Source: Rhizobium esperanzae (GTDB lineage Bacteria; Pseudomonadota; Alphaproteobacteria; Rhizobiales; Rhizobiaceae). From it: 64,000 nucleotides of DNA. The translations under genes were made by a program, and so were the position numbers. The notes beneath the pieces were generated by a model that did not search any database, was not told the origin of the DNA, and saw nothing but the letters and a program-made list of their open reading frames with translations. The DNA lies in the NCBI RefSeq assembly GCF_014197615.1, contig NZ_JACIFY010000003.1, positions 248,001 to 312,000 of the forward strand, given 5' to 3'. Numbering within the stretch: the stretch's first letter is position 1; the number at the start of each line of letters is the position of its first letter. This document shows positions 53,070 to 61,880 of the stretch, in pieces.

Positions 53070-55253
53070 TTGGTTTCCACCTATGTAAGCTATCTCGCAG
53101 TCGCGCGAAATCTCAACACCAGTCTCTCGAACGTCGCGTCTCAGGCCACGGTTTCCCGCGACAGCGCCTACTACAAAGAAAACATCGACAAGGTCACGAC
53201 GGTCGATGAATTCATGGGCGATTATAAGCTCTACTCCTATGCCATGAAGGCCTACGGGCTCGACGACATGACATATGCCAAGGCCTTCATGAAGAAGGTG
53301 CTGGAAAGCGACCTCAGCGATTCATCGAGCTTCGCCAACAGCCTGAGCGACAGCCGTTATGCCGAGTTCGCCGCCGCCTTCAAATTTTCCGGCGAGACGA
53401 AGACGGCGCAATCCGACGTGCAGCGGGACAACCTGCTCGATGCCTATGAGACATCCTTCGACACCGAGGCGGAGAATATCGCCGACGAGACGGATTATTT
53501 CGAAGAGAATATCTCGTCGATCACCTCAGTCGATGATTTCCTCTCGAGTTCGAGATTGAAGAACTATGCGCTGACAGCCTTCGGTCTCAGCACCGAATAA
53601 ACTTCCAGCAGCTTCCTGGAACAGGTTTTGACGAGCGATCTCGACGACCCCGACAGTTTCGTCAACCAGCTCGGTGACGACGTTTATGTCAGCCTGGCAA
53701 AGGCCTTCAACTTCAACGAGGACGGTTCGACCGACGGCGACGTGATGTCGGAAGACCAGCTCTCGCTGGTGACGAGCGGTTACGCGGTGGCCTCGTCGAC
53801 GATTGCCTCTTCGGACACCGGAGAAGCCTACGACACCTATTTCGCGGAGCAGATCGGAAACATCACCTCCGTCGATCAGTTGATGAACGACGACAAGCTG
53901 GTCGATTATCTCAGGACCGCTTACGGGCTGACCGATGACGAAACCGACACGTTCATTTCCGCGGCACTGAAAAGCGCCGACATCGCCGACGCAATCGGTC
54001 TGTCCGATCTGCATGATGCCTTCAATTTCGATGAGGACGGCGCGCTTGCCGATGGCGACGCCGCCCAGACATCGGATCAGACCACGGCGACGACGGCGGC
54101 CTTCGATGAAAACTATCAGGTGCTGGTCGCCAATACCGACACGGAGGATGCCGTCGACAACTATACGACGCGCATCGCCAGCGTCACCTCGATCGATGAT
54201 TTCCTCGTGTCGAATGCCGACGACGACGACGATGGCAACGACGATCTCCCGGAAATGTGGGAAATGGCGCTGCGCGCCTTTGGCATAGACTCCACCGAGG
54301 TTTCGAAAAGCCAGGTTCGGAAGATTCTCGAAAGCGATCCCACGGATTCGAAAAGCTATGTCAACGGCCTGAACGACGACCGGTTCGTCGCCTTTCGGAA
54401 GGCATTCAACTTCGACAGCGATGGCGACGTCACCGTTCCCCTGCAGGCCATGTCGGAATCTGTCGTCGACGACTATGCCGCCTATTACAAGCAGAACAAA
54501 ATCCGTTACCTCGACGGTGACGAACTGACCGAGGCGACCGACGCGGCGGATGACGAGATCACCTATTTTCGCGAGCAGATGGCGACGATCACCACGGCGA
54601 GCGAATTTCTGGCCGATGATCGCTTGGTGAGTTTTGTGCTCGAGGCGAAGGGACTCGATCCCGACGATGTCACCTCGGATCAGCTGAAGAAGATGTTTTC
54701 GTCCGATCTCGATGACGAAGATAGCTATGTCAACAAGCTGGACGACAATCGTTTCGCCGAACTCGTCGGTGCGTTCAATTTCGATCAGGATGGCAATATC
54801 TCGGCGCAGCCGACCGGGACGGTGCAGCAGCGCGGCGACGTGCTGGAGACGATCGACTCCTATGTCCGCATGACGCTCGAAGACGACCAGGGCGACAGCA
54901 ATACCGGCGTGCGCCTCGCTCTATACTTCCAGCGTAAGGCGCCGGAGATCTCGAACGCCTATGACATTCTGGGCGACAGCGCGCTCTTTGAGTTTTTTAC
55001 CACGACCTTCAACCTGTCGAGTTATGTCTCGAACATGGACGTCGACAAGCAAGCTGAAATGGTCGGCAATTTCATCGATATCAAGGATCTGTCGGATCCC
55101 GACAAGGTCGACAATCTGATCAAGCGCTTCACCGCCATGTACGACATGGCCAACGGGACGGGCACCACGTCGACAGCGCTTTCTATCCTGACCGGTTCGG
55201 CGACGATCAGCGCCGATACGCTGCTGACGATGGCGCAACTGAAAAGCGGCTGA
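53070..55253 (+). pseudogene. DUF1217 repeat protein gene with in-frame nonsense codon
   Basis: One 728-codon frame (TTG start after AGAGGA) is interrupted by TAA at 53598-53600. It encodes six copies of a roughly 110-residue DUF1217 unit. Each begins like TSVDDFLSSSRLKNYALTAFGL, continues with a VL(E/T)SDLxDxxSFVNxL block and ends AFNFDxDG. Lining up repeats 1 and 2 (GLDDMTYAKAFMKKVL and GLSTE-stop-TSSSFLEQVL) shows equal length. The stop thus replaces one residue, probably Tyr, without an indel. Proteins of this family occur in rhizobial flagellar clusters. A 176-residue N-terminal piece is certain; restart further down (for example GTG or TTG near 53628) is possible. Confidence 0.8.
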
Positions 55254-55507
55254 ACGATCGTTCCAGCGCTGTGTTTCTTTTCTACTGTGCAACGACGCCG
55301 TAGCCCTTTGGATCTCCACATCGGCTCCTCAGAACCTGACGGAAGTTCATCAAAATAGGGCTGCCATCAGCGCGCGATGGCCATTAAAGGCCCAAAATAG
55401 AGCGCTAAACCTTATATTAATCATTAAATCCCCATTAATAAACATGGGTAAATATTCGTAGCCTGTCCGAATTGGACAGCGATGAAATCTGTGTGGGGGG
55501 TTTGCGG
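55254..55507. promoter_or_regulatory. AT-rich region and 17-base palindrome before the PAS chemoreceptor
   Basis: The stretch 55380-55460 is markedly AT-rich. At 55463-55479, CTGTCC and GGACAG flank GAATT, 29 bases ahead of the chemoreceptor ATG. It is a plausible operator overlapping the promoter. Confidence 0.4.
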
Positions 55508-57295
55508 ATGAGCATTCTTGATCGTGGTGCCAATGCAGTCGCGGCTCTTGCCGCTTTATCGAACTCGCAAGCCATGATCGAGTTCGACATGTCGGGCACG
55601 ATCCTCACCGCCAACGAAAACTTCTGCAGGGCGCTCGGTTACGAGTTGAGGGAGATCGTCGGAAAACATCACAGCATGTTCGTCGAGCCCGGCTATGCAT
55701 CCTCGGCAGACTACAAGGCATTCTGGACGAAGCTGGCAGCCGGACAATACGATCAGCAGCAATACAAGCGGCTCGGAAAAGGCGGCCGCGAGGTTTGGAT
55801 CGAAGCATCCTACAATCCCGTGTTCCGACGCGGCAAGCCCGTCAAGGTCATCAAGATCGCAACCGATATCACCGCGCAGAAGCTGAAAGCCGCCGAGGAT
55901 GCGGGCAAGATCGACGCGTTGTCGCGCGCTCAGGCGATCATCGAATTCACGCCAGCCGGCGAAGTGCTGAACGCCAACGACAATTTTCTCGCCGCACTCG
56001 GCTATTCGCTTGCCGAGATCCAAGGCAAACATCATTCGATCTTCTGTGAAGCCGACTATGCGAGGTCGGAGGCGTACAAGGAATTCTGGAACAAGCTGGC
56101 GAGCGGCCAGCTGATTGCCGACGAATTCATGCGGGTGGGCAAGGGCGGACGGAAAGTCTACATCCAGGCCTCCTACAATCCGATTTTCGACCTGACCGGC
56201 AAAGTGTCGAAAGTCGTGAAGTTCGCGACCGATGTCACGGCGCGCGTCGAGAATGTCGAACAGCTTGCCCGCTGCCTGACGAATTTCGCCGACGGCGACC
56301 TGTCGCAGACGATCCCAAAGCCCTTCATTCCTTCGTTGGAGCGGCTGCGCACCGACTTCAACAGCGCCTCGGGGAAGTTGAAGGGCGCGATGGCAACGGT
56401 TGCCGAAAATGCCAAGGCGATTTCGGCCGGTTCCAACGAGATCCGCACCGCAGCCGACGACCTGGCAAAACGGACCGAACAGCAAGCGGCATCCGTCGAA
56501 CAGACGGCGGCCGCCCTCGAGGAAATCACGACGACGGTCAAGGATTCGAGCCGCCGCGCCGAGGAGGCCGGTCAACTCGTGGCGCACACCAGAGACCATG
56601 CGGAGCATTCCGGCCAGGTGGTGCGCGATGCGATCGGAGCGATGGATCAGATCGAGACCTCGTCACGCGAAATTTCCAATATCATCGGAGTGATCGACGA
56701 GATCGCTTTTCAGACGAATCTTCTGGCGCTCAATGCCGGCGTAGAGGCGGCACGGGCAGGGGAGGCGGGCAAGGGTTTTGCGGTCGTTGCTCAAGAGGTC
56801 CGGGAGCTGGCGCAGCGTTCGGCGAAGGCTGCCAAGGAGATCAAGAGCCTGATCACCGCGTCCGGTTCCCATGTGGCAAACGGTGTCGCCCTCGTCACCA
56901 ATGCCGGATCCGCGCTGCAGGAAATCGCCAGTCAGGTTCACGACATCAATACCAACGTCACGGCGATCGTGGAGGCGGCGCGCGAGCAATCGACCGCGCT
57001 CGGCGAGATCAGCCAGGCCATCAACACCGTCGACCAGGGAACGCAGCAGAATGCCGCGATGGTCGAGGAGCAGACGGCTGCGAGCCATGGTCTCGCAAGA
57101 GAAGCCGCCGCGCTCTTCGAGCTTCTCGAACAGTTCCGTTTCGACGATGCACCGATATCCCGGTCTTCGGCCGCGCAGGCCGCGCATCACGCCGGCAGGC
57201 CGACGGCTTTGAAAGTTGTTCGTACCGCACCCACCGTTTCCAGCCAACGTGGATCGGCGGCTGCCGCGCTGAGGACGGATTGGGAAGACTTCTGA
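55508..57295 (+). CDS. soluble chemoreceptor with two PAS domains (Aer-like) and C-terminal DWEDF
   Basis: A 595-residue methyl-accepting protein without membrane helices. ATG 55508 follows a G-rich ribosome site. PAS 1 (residues about 20-135, AMIEFDMSGTILTANENFCRALGYELREIVGK) and PAS 2 (about 140-258, AIIEFTPAGEVLNANDNFLAALGYSLAEIQGK) are near copies. A signalling hairpin follows ([41 protein letters not shown]). The very last residues, DWEDF, match the xWxxF pattern that tethers CheR or CheB in enteric receptors. PAS-MCP proteins of this type often sense redox or oxygen through bound cofactors. Confidence 0.92.
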   Translation: MSILDRGANAVAALAALSNSQAMIEFDMSGTILTANENFCRALGYELREIVGKHHSMFVEPGYASSADYKAFWTKLAAGQYDQQQYKRLGKGGREVWIEASYNPVFRRGKPVKVIKIATDITAQKLKAAEDAGKIDALSRAQAIIEFTPAGEVLNANDNFLAALGYSLAEIQGKHHSIFCEADYARSEAYKEFWNKLASGQLIADEFMRVGKGGRKVYIQASYNPIFDLTGKVSKVVKFATDVTARVENVEQLARCLTNFADGDLSQTIPKPFIPSLERLRTDFNSASGKLKGAMATVAENAKAISAGSNEIRTAADDLAKRTEQQAASVEQTAAALEEITTTVKDSSRRAEEAGQLVAHTRDHAEHSGQVVRDAIGAMDQIETSSREISNIIGVIDEIAFQTNLLALNAGVEAARAGEAGKGFAVVAQEVRELAQRSAKAAKEIKSLITASGSHVANGVALVTNAGSALQEIASQVHDINTNVTAIVEAAREQSTALGEISQAINTVDQGTQQNAAMVEEQTAASHGLAREAAALFELLEQFRFDDAPISRSSAAQAAHHAGRPTALKVVRTAPTVSSQRGSAAAALRTDWEDF

Positions 57296-57426
57296 TCTGC
57301 GGGAAATGAACCGATCGGAAAGTCTCTAGAAGAGGCTTGCGGGCGACAGCCTCGATATCCGGTCTCGACAATGCGGTTCCACCGTCTCGCGGCATGAATC
57401 CGTAAAAGGCCTCACTCTGTTTCCCC

Positions 57427-57459
57427 AGCGCATTTCCTGATTTTTCACGGAAATGCGCT
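57427..57459 (+). terminator. terminator-like hairpin
   Basis: Perfect eleven-base stem (AGCGCATTTCC and GGAAATGCGCT) with an eleven-base loop, followed by GCGTTTTCC. It lies 130 bases past the chemoreceptor stop and may end its transcript. The remaining non-coding bases (57296-57646) show no gene. Confidence 0.6.
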
Positions 57460-57646
57460 GCGTTTTCCGCATTCCCGGCCAAACCTCATCGCACGCCGCC
57501 TCACTCACCAAAACAATCAGAACGCAGCCAGGCGGTCGTCCGCAAACGGCTGGAATGCTGCGCTGCCAAAAAAATCGCCACGTGCAGCCCTGCGCGTTTT
57601 TCCGGCATGCCCCATTGACAATTCATCCCCGATGGCACTTGATACG

Positions 57647-57691
57647 TTATTCCAGTAAAACAGACATGCGTCCATTATACTGGAATAATGG
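57647..57691. promoter_or_regulatory. inverted-repeat operator before amino-acid importer 1
   Basis: Perfect eleven-base arms TTATTCCAGTA (57647) and TACTGGAATAA (57678) lie 20 bases apart. The right half is itself palindromic (CCATTAT/ATAATGG, 57672-57691). A TTGACA box is at 57615-57620. The arrangement suggests two binding sites of one dimeric regulator covering the promoter of the downstream binding-protein gene. Confidence 0.6.
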
Positions 57692-57714
57692 GAACCATCC
57701 ATAAGGGGAACGCC

Positions 57715-58554
57715 ATGACCATTTCCTTTCGCACCGGTGTGATGTCGCTGATAACAGCCGCGCTGCTCTCCACGCCTGCACTGGCTGCCGGCAGCAAGCT
57801 CGATGAAGTGCTGGCCCGCGGCCATCTCGTCCTCGGCACGGGCAGCACCAACGCGCCCTGGCACTTCAAGAGTGCGGACGACAAGCTGCAGGGCTTCGAC
57901 GTCGACATGGGCCATATCATCGCCAAGGCGCTGTTCGGCGATCCCGAGAAGATCGAGTATGTGAACCAGTCCTCCGACGCCCGCATCCCCAACATCACCA
58001 CCGACAAAGTCGACATCACCTGCCAGTTCATGACCGTGACCGGCGAACGCGCCCAGCAGGTCGCCTTCACCATTCCCTATTATCGCGAAGGCGTCGGCCT
58101 GATGCTCAAGGCGGACGGAAAATACGCCGACTATGCCGCCCTCAAGGCGGCCGGTTCCTCCGTCACCATTTCGGTGCTTCAGAACGTCTATGCCGAGACC
58201 ATGGTGCATGCGGCATTGCCGGAGGCGACCGTCGATCAGTACGATTCCGTCGACCTGATCTATCAGGCGCTGGAGTCGGGACGCGCCGATGCCGTCGCCA
58301 CCGACCAGTCGTCGCTTGCCTGGTACATGACGCAGAATCCGGGCCGCTACAAAGACGCCGGCTACGGCTGGAACCCGCAGACCTACGCCTGCGCGGTCAA
58401 ACGCGGCGATCAGGACTGGCTGAATTTCGTCAACACCGCCCTGCATGAAGCCATGACCGGCGTCGAGTTCGACTTTTACGCCAAGTCCTTCAAGACCTGG
58501 TTCGGCAAGGATCTGGCCCCGCCGCAGATCGGCTTTCCTGTCGAGTACAAGTAA
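57715..58554 (+). CDS. family 3 solute-binding protein, amino-acid ABC importer 1
   Basis: A 279-residue periplasmic binding protein. ATG 57715 follows AAGGGG. The signal peptide is MTISFRTGVMSLITAALLSTPALAA. The mature domain has GHLVLGTGSTNAPWHFKSADDKLQGFDVDMG, the classic family 3 opening, and the lobe-2 strand GSSVTISVLQNVYAETMVHAALP. The Arg and Asp that clamp an alpha-amino acid are not obvious (the usual GxTTGR is missing), so an unusual polar ligand is possible. It heads an operon with two permeases and an ATPase. Confidence 0.88.
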   Translation: MTISFRTGVMSLITAALLSTPALAAGSKLDEVLARGHLVLGTGSTNAPWHFKSADDKLQGFDVDMGHIIAKALFGDPEKIEYVNQSSDARIPNITTDKVDITCQFMTVTGERAQQVAFTIPYYREGVGLMLKADGKYADYAALKAAGSSVTISVLQNVYAETMVHAALPEATVDQYDSVDLIYQALESGRADAVATDQSSLAWYMTQNPGRYKDAGYGWNPQTYACAVKRGDQDWLNFVNTALHEAMTGVEFDFYAKSFKTWFGKDLAPPQIGFPVEYK

Positions 58555-58561
58555 CGGCCAT

Positions 58562-58589
58562 GCGGAGCGGGATTGTTCTCCCGCTCCGC
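58562..58589 (+). terminator. attenuator-type hairpin after binding-protein gene
   Basis: Perfect eleven-base stem (GCGGAGCGGGA and TCCCGCTCCGC, six-base loop) eight bases past the stop. There is no T-run, so mRNA 3'-end protection is as likely as termination. Confidence 0.6.
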
Positions 58590-58641
58590 TGCAGCGCCGC
58601 GTGTCTTTTCAGACGCGCAACGGACGCAACATTTTGAATCC

Positions 58642-58661
58642 ACGCATCGTGCACGATGCGT
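58642..58661. promoter_or_regulatory. 20-base perfect palindrome before the permease genes
   Basis: ACGCATCGTG and CACGATGCGT meet without a spacer, 22 bases upstream of the first permease ATG. Either a protein-binding site or a second stem in the leader of the permease mRNA. Confidence 0.5.
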
Positions 58662-58682
58662 TCGTCTGAAAGGGCGGCCCGC

Positions 58683-59345
58683 ATGGGTTACACGCTGAAT
58701 TTTGCTGCCGTCTGGCGCAATTTCGATTTTCTTTTGAGCGGGCTTGCGCTCAGCCTCGGCCTTGCGGTGATCTCCATCCTGATCGGGGCGGCGATCGGCC
58801 TCGTCGTGGCCTTCGCGCTGACGTCCAAAAGCCGCTTCGCGGTCTTGCCGGCGCGGGTCTATGTCACTGTCATTCGCAACCTGCCGATCCTTGTCCTGGT
58901 GCTTTTCGCCTTTTTCGCGCTGCCGCAGATGGGTTTGCGTCTCGACAAGATGAAAAGCTTCGTTCTGGTGCTCTCCCTCTATTCCGGTGCCTATCTCGCC
59001 GAGGTGTTCCGCGCCGGGCTGCTGTCGATCCCGAGAGGGTTGACGGAAGCCGGTCTTGCCATCGGCCTGACGGGAATGCAGATCCGCCGCTCGATCATCG
59101 CGCCGCTGATGCTGCGCAACGTGCTGCCGTCGCTGTCCTCGACGATCATCTCGCTCTTCAAGGACACCTCGCTCGCCGCCGCCATCGCCGTGCCGGAACT
59201 GACCTTTGCCGCCCGCAAGATCAATGTCGAGAGTTTCCGCGTCATAGAAACCTGGATGGTCACCTCGGCCCTCTATGTCGTGACCTGTTTCCTCATCGCC
59301 GCCGTGATGCGCTTCGTCGAGCGCCGTCTGGCCCTGCCGAGATAG
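58683..59345 (+). CDS. polar amino-acid ABC importer 1, permease A
   Basis: A 220-residue HisM-type permease starting at ATG 58683 behind AAAGGG. The first helix (FLLSGLALSLGLAVISILIGAAIGLVVAFAL) is followed by the conserved VTVIRNLPILVLVLFAFFALP block and the EAA loop (IPRGLTEAGLAIGLTGMQIRRSIIAPLML). It forms a heterodimer with the next gene product. A 128-base gap with two inverted repeats separates it from the binding-protein gene. Confidence 0.9.
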   Translation: MGYTLNFAAVWRNFDFLLSGLALSLGLAVISILIGAAIGLVVAFALTSKSRFAVLPARVYVTVIRNLPILVLVLFAFFALPQMGLRLDKMKSFVLVLSLYSGAYLAEVFRAGLLSIPRGLTEAGLAIGLTGMQIRRSIIAPLMLRNVLPSLSSTIISLFKDTSLAAAIAVPELTFAARKINVESFRVIETWMVTSALYVVTCFLIAAVMRFVERRLALPR

Positions 59346-59350
59346 ACCTG

Positions 59351-60010
59351 ATGTCCCACACCTTTCTCGAACAACTCTGGATCGCCCGCTACGTCATCAT
59401 CAACGGTATCGGCGTGACCGTGTCGATCTCGCTGCTGGCCATCCTCGCAGGGTCCGTACTCGGCGTTTTCGTCGGTCTGGCGCTCGTCTATGGCGGCGTT
59501 GTTTTGCGGCTTCTCGTGCGCGCCTATACCGATATCATCCGCGGCACGCCGGTACTGGTGCTGGTGCTGGCAAGCTATTACGTCTCGGCAGCCGTCGGGC
59601 TCGATCTCGGGCCGTTCTCCGCCGGCGTGCTGGCCCTTGCGGTCTTCTGCTCTTCCCATGTCGGCGAAATCGTCCGCGGCGCGCTTCAAGCGATCCCGAA
59701 GGGGCAGACCGAAGCGGCCAAGGCGATCGGCCTGACCTTCACCCAGACCTTCACCTCGGTGCTGTGGCCGCAGGCCATGCGCCAGTGCTTGCCGGCCTGG
59801 GTCAATACGGCGGCCGAAATGGTAAAGGCCTCGACGCTGCTCTCGGTCATCGGCGTCGCCGAGCTTCTCCTGCGCACGCAGGAGATCATCTCCCGCAACT
59901 TCATGAGCCTCCAGTTCTATTTCCTGGCCGGCGGTCTCTATTTCATTGTCAACTACGGCATCGAGCACTTCGGCAAATATGTCGAGCGCAAGACCGCCCT
60001 GCCGTCCTGA
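59351..60010 (+). CDS. polar amino-acid ABC importer 1, permease B
   Basis: A 219-residue HisQ-type permease. It has the helix IINGIGVTVSISLLAILAGSVLGVFVGLALVYGG, the YTDIIRGTPVLVLVLASYY block and the EAA loop (IPKGQTEAAKAIGLTFTQTFTSVLWPQAM). It begins five bases after permease A and ends twelve bases before the ATPase. Together with the partner permease it should form the membrane channel of a type I importer. Confidence 0.9.
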   Translation: MSHTFLEQLWIARYVIINGIGVTVSISLLAILAGSVLGVFVGLALVYGGVVLRLLVRAYTDIIRGTPVLVLVLASYYVSAAVGLDLGPFSAGVLALAVFCSSHVGEIVRGALQAIPKGQTEAAKAIGLTFTQTFTSVLWPQAMRQCLPAWVNTAAEMVKASTLLSVIGVAELLLRTQEIISRNFMSLQFYFLAGGLYFIVNYGIEHFGKYVERKTALPS

Positions 60011-60022
60011 GGAGTTCCCCCG

Positions 60023-60793
60023 ATGGCCAAGACCATTCTCGACATCAAGGGTCTGCGCAAGACTTACGGCATCCACGAAGTTCTCAAAGGCGTCGATTGC
60101 GCCGTGGCGGAGGGTGAGGTCATTTCCATCATCGGCTCGTCCGGTTCCGGAAAGACCACCTTGCTGCGCTGCGTCAACATGCTGGAAGAATTCCAGGGCG
60201 GCACGATCAGCCTCGACGGCGAGGAGATCGGCTACCATGTCGAAGGCGCGACGCGTCGCCGCAAAAGCGAGAAGGAGATCGCACGCCAGCGCGCGCTGAC
60301 CGGCATGGCGTTCCAGCAGTTCAATCTTTTCCCGCATATGAGTGCTGCTGAAAACGTTATGCTCGGCCTCGTCAAGGTCAAGAAAATGACGAAGCCGGAG
60401 GCCCGTGCGATCGCGGAGAAATGGCTCGATCGTGTCGGTCTTGCCGCCCGCACGAACCATTATCCCGGTCAGCTTTCCGGCGGCCAGCAGCAGCGCGTCG
60501 CCATTGCCCGCGCCATCGCCATGTCGCCGCGGCTGATGCTGTTCGACGAAGTGACCTCGGCGCTCGATCCCGAACTGGTCGGCGAAGTGCTGCAGGTCAT
60601 CAAGGGTCTTGCCGCCGACGGCATGACCATGCTGCTCGTCACCCACGAGATGCGTTTTGCCTACGAAGTTTCATCGCGCGTCATCTTCATGAACCAGGGA
60701 GTGATCTGCGAGGAGGGGGATCCGAAGGAGATGTTCGTGCATCCGAAAACCGAACGGCTCGCGGAATTCCTGAAGACCTCGAGCTTCAACTGA
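60023..60793 (+). CDS. polar amino-acid ABC importer 1, ATPase (GlnQ/HisP-like)
   Basis: A 256-residue ATP-binding subunit. It has Walker [19 protein letters not shown] (about residue 37), an insertion of charged residues before the Q-loop ([31 protein letters not shown]), signature [14 protein letters not shown], Walker [22 protein letters not shown] and the H-loop LVTHEM. The LFDE(V/P)[13 protein letters not shown] stretch is characteristic of the GlnQ class. It is the last gene of the operon and is followed by a palindromic repeat. Confidence 0.92.
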   Translation: MAKTILDIKGLRKTYGIHEVLKGVDCAVAEGEVISIIGSSGSGKTTLLRCVNMLEEFQGGTISLDGEEIGYHVEGATRRRKSEKEIARQRALTGMAFQQFNLFPHMSAAENVMLGLVKVKKMTKPEARAIAEKWLDRVGLAARTNHYPGQLSGGQQQRVAIARAIAMSPRLMLFDEVTSALDPELVGEVLQVIKGLAADGMTMLLVTHEMRFAYEVSSRVIFMNQGVICEEGDPKEMFVHPKTERLAEFLKTSSFN

Positions 60794-60801
60794 TGCAGGT
60801 C

Positions 60802-60897
60802 GCCTAAAACCGTGCGGCGGTTTTGAGACACCGACATGTACGAAAACAAAAATTTATAGCGCGTCGCCTGAACCCGCTTGAATCCGGCGCGCCTTAG
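60802..60897. repeat. rhizobial palindromic intergenic repeat
   Basis: Two stems: AAAACCG/CGGTTTT (60806-60824) and an imperfect GCGCG/CGCGC hairpin (60859-60892) joined by an A-rich spacer. The arrangement and sequence resemble another repeat class common in Rhizobium. It follows the ATPase stop and could also stop transcription. Confidence 0.65.
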
Positions 60898-61037
60898 ACG
60901 GAACTCAGTGCAGCCACCCTCAACCGCACGGGATAAGCGAATGCTGCCGGCACCTAAGCAAGCCGCCACGTGAGCGGCCGACGCTGATCGAGTTGGCAAG
61001 GCGGTTGCAGGCGCGCGCGCCCAATTTGCGTTCAGTC

Positions 61038-61054
61038 TGCATTCCCTGCGTGCA
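61038..61054. promoter_or_regulatory. NtrC-like enhancer site
   Basis: A 17-base TGCA-N9-TGCA element (TGCATTCCCTGCGTGCA), with the spacing of the NtrC consensus TGCAC-N7-GTGCA and most fixed bases retained. Its centre is about 86 bases ahead of the predicted sigma-54 start. Confidence 0.45.
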
Positions 61055-61104
61055 GATTTCAGAGGATGAATCCAGGAGATCTTGGAAATCCTGAACGCGG
61101 AATT

Positions 61105-61121
61105 TTGGCACGCGCTTTGCT
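61105..61121 (+). promoter_or_regulatory. sigma-54 (RpoN) -24/-12 promoter
   Basis: TTGGCACG, four bases, then TTGCT gives the exact YTGGCACG-N4-TTGCW consensus, with ten bases between the GG and GC doublets. The predicted transcript would start two bases before the GntR ATG at 61134, implying an almost leaderless mRNA for that gene. Confidence 0.7.
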
Positions 61122-61133
61122 TTGCTGTCTTGT

Positions 61134-61877
61134 ATGCAAGATAGCCAGACATCAGACACCACGCAGAAGACCATCGAGGAAACGATCGTTTCCGGGATTC
61201 TTTCGGCCAGGATCCGGCCGGGTACCCGTCTCAGCGAAAACCAGCTGGCAAGCCTCTTCGGGGTCTCTCGCACCCGCGTTCGCGAAGCCATGATGCGCCT
61301 GGAAACACGCGGCATCGTGCATGTCAGTCCGAGGCGGGGCTGGTTTGTCGTCGAGCCCTCCGCCGAAGAGGCGATCGCGGTCTATGAGGCGCGACGCATC
61401 ATCGAGGCCGGATTGTTGCGCAGCATGCGTGTGCTGACAGACGCGGGACGGGAAGCTCTCGATGCGCATTTGAACGAGGAAAGAAGCGCGATTGCTGCGG
61501 GCGACCGCCAGCGCCTGACCTATTTGATGGGTGATTTTCACATCCGTATCGCGGAATTGAGCGGGAACGCCATCATCGTCGATATCCTTCGCGATCTCAC
61601 CGCGAGGACGATCCTCATTTCCATGCTCTATCAATCTGAATTTCATGCCGCACAGTCTCATGACGGGCATTGCCGCATCTTCCAGGCGATGCAAGCGGGC
61701 GATTTCGGCAGAGCGGCGGAGCTCGCTGTCGAACATCTCGACGAGGTGGAAATGGGCCTCGACCTCACCGCTCGCCCGGATCCGCTCTCAGAACTGCGCA
61801 GTTCCCTGTCGCTTCCTTCCAGGACCGTATCCCCAACTGACAGACCCAAAAACCACAAACTTCAAAGGAGCAATTGA
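61134..61877 (+). CDS. GntR/FadR-family regulator of amino-acid importer 2
   Basis: A 247-residue regulator. The winged helix (residues about 10-75) reads KTIEETIVSGILSARIRPGTRLSENQLASLFGVSRTRVREAMMRLETRGIV. The FCD domain has the metal-site pattern around DFHIRIAELSGN and HDGHCRIFQAM. ATG 61134 is the only sensible start; a TTG four codons earlier falls in the promoter. It ends three bases before the binding-protein gene, so it is co-transcribed with the importer it probably controls. The Ser/Pro-rich last 30 residues are probably disordered. Confidence 0.9.
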   Translation: MQDSQTSDTTQKTIEETIVSGILSARIRPGTRLSENQLASLFGVSRTRVREAMMRLETRGIVHVSPRRGWFVVEPSAEEAIAVYEARRIIEAGLLRSMRVLTDAGREALDAHLNEERSAIAAGDRQRLTYLMGDFHIRIAELSGNAIIVDILRDLTARTILISMLYQSEFHAAQSHDGHCRIFQAMQAGDFGRAAELAVEHLDEVEMGLDLTARPDPLSELRSSLSLPSRTVSPTDRPKNHKLQRSN

Positions 61878-61880
61878 AAC

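Noticed and set aside
57615..57644. TTGACA with a -10 as a complete promoter for importer 1
   Set aside because: The -35 box is good, but no hexamer at 16-19 bases resembles TATAAT, so only the operator is reported.
59273..60646. 457-codon minus-strand frame
   Set aside because: Antisense to the permease and GlnQ-like ATPase genes, which have clear motifs.
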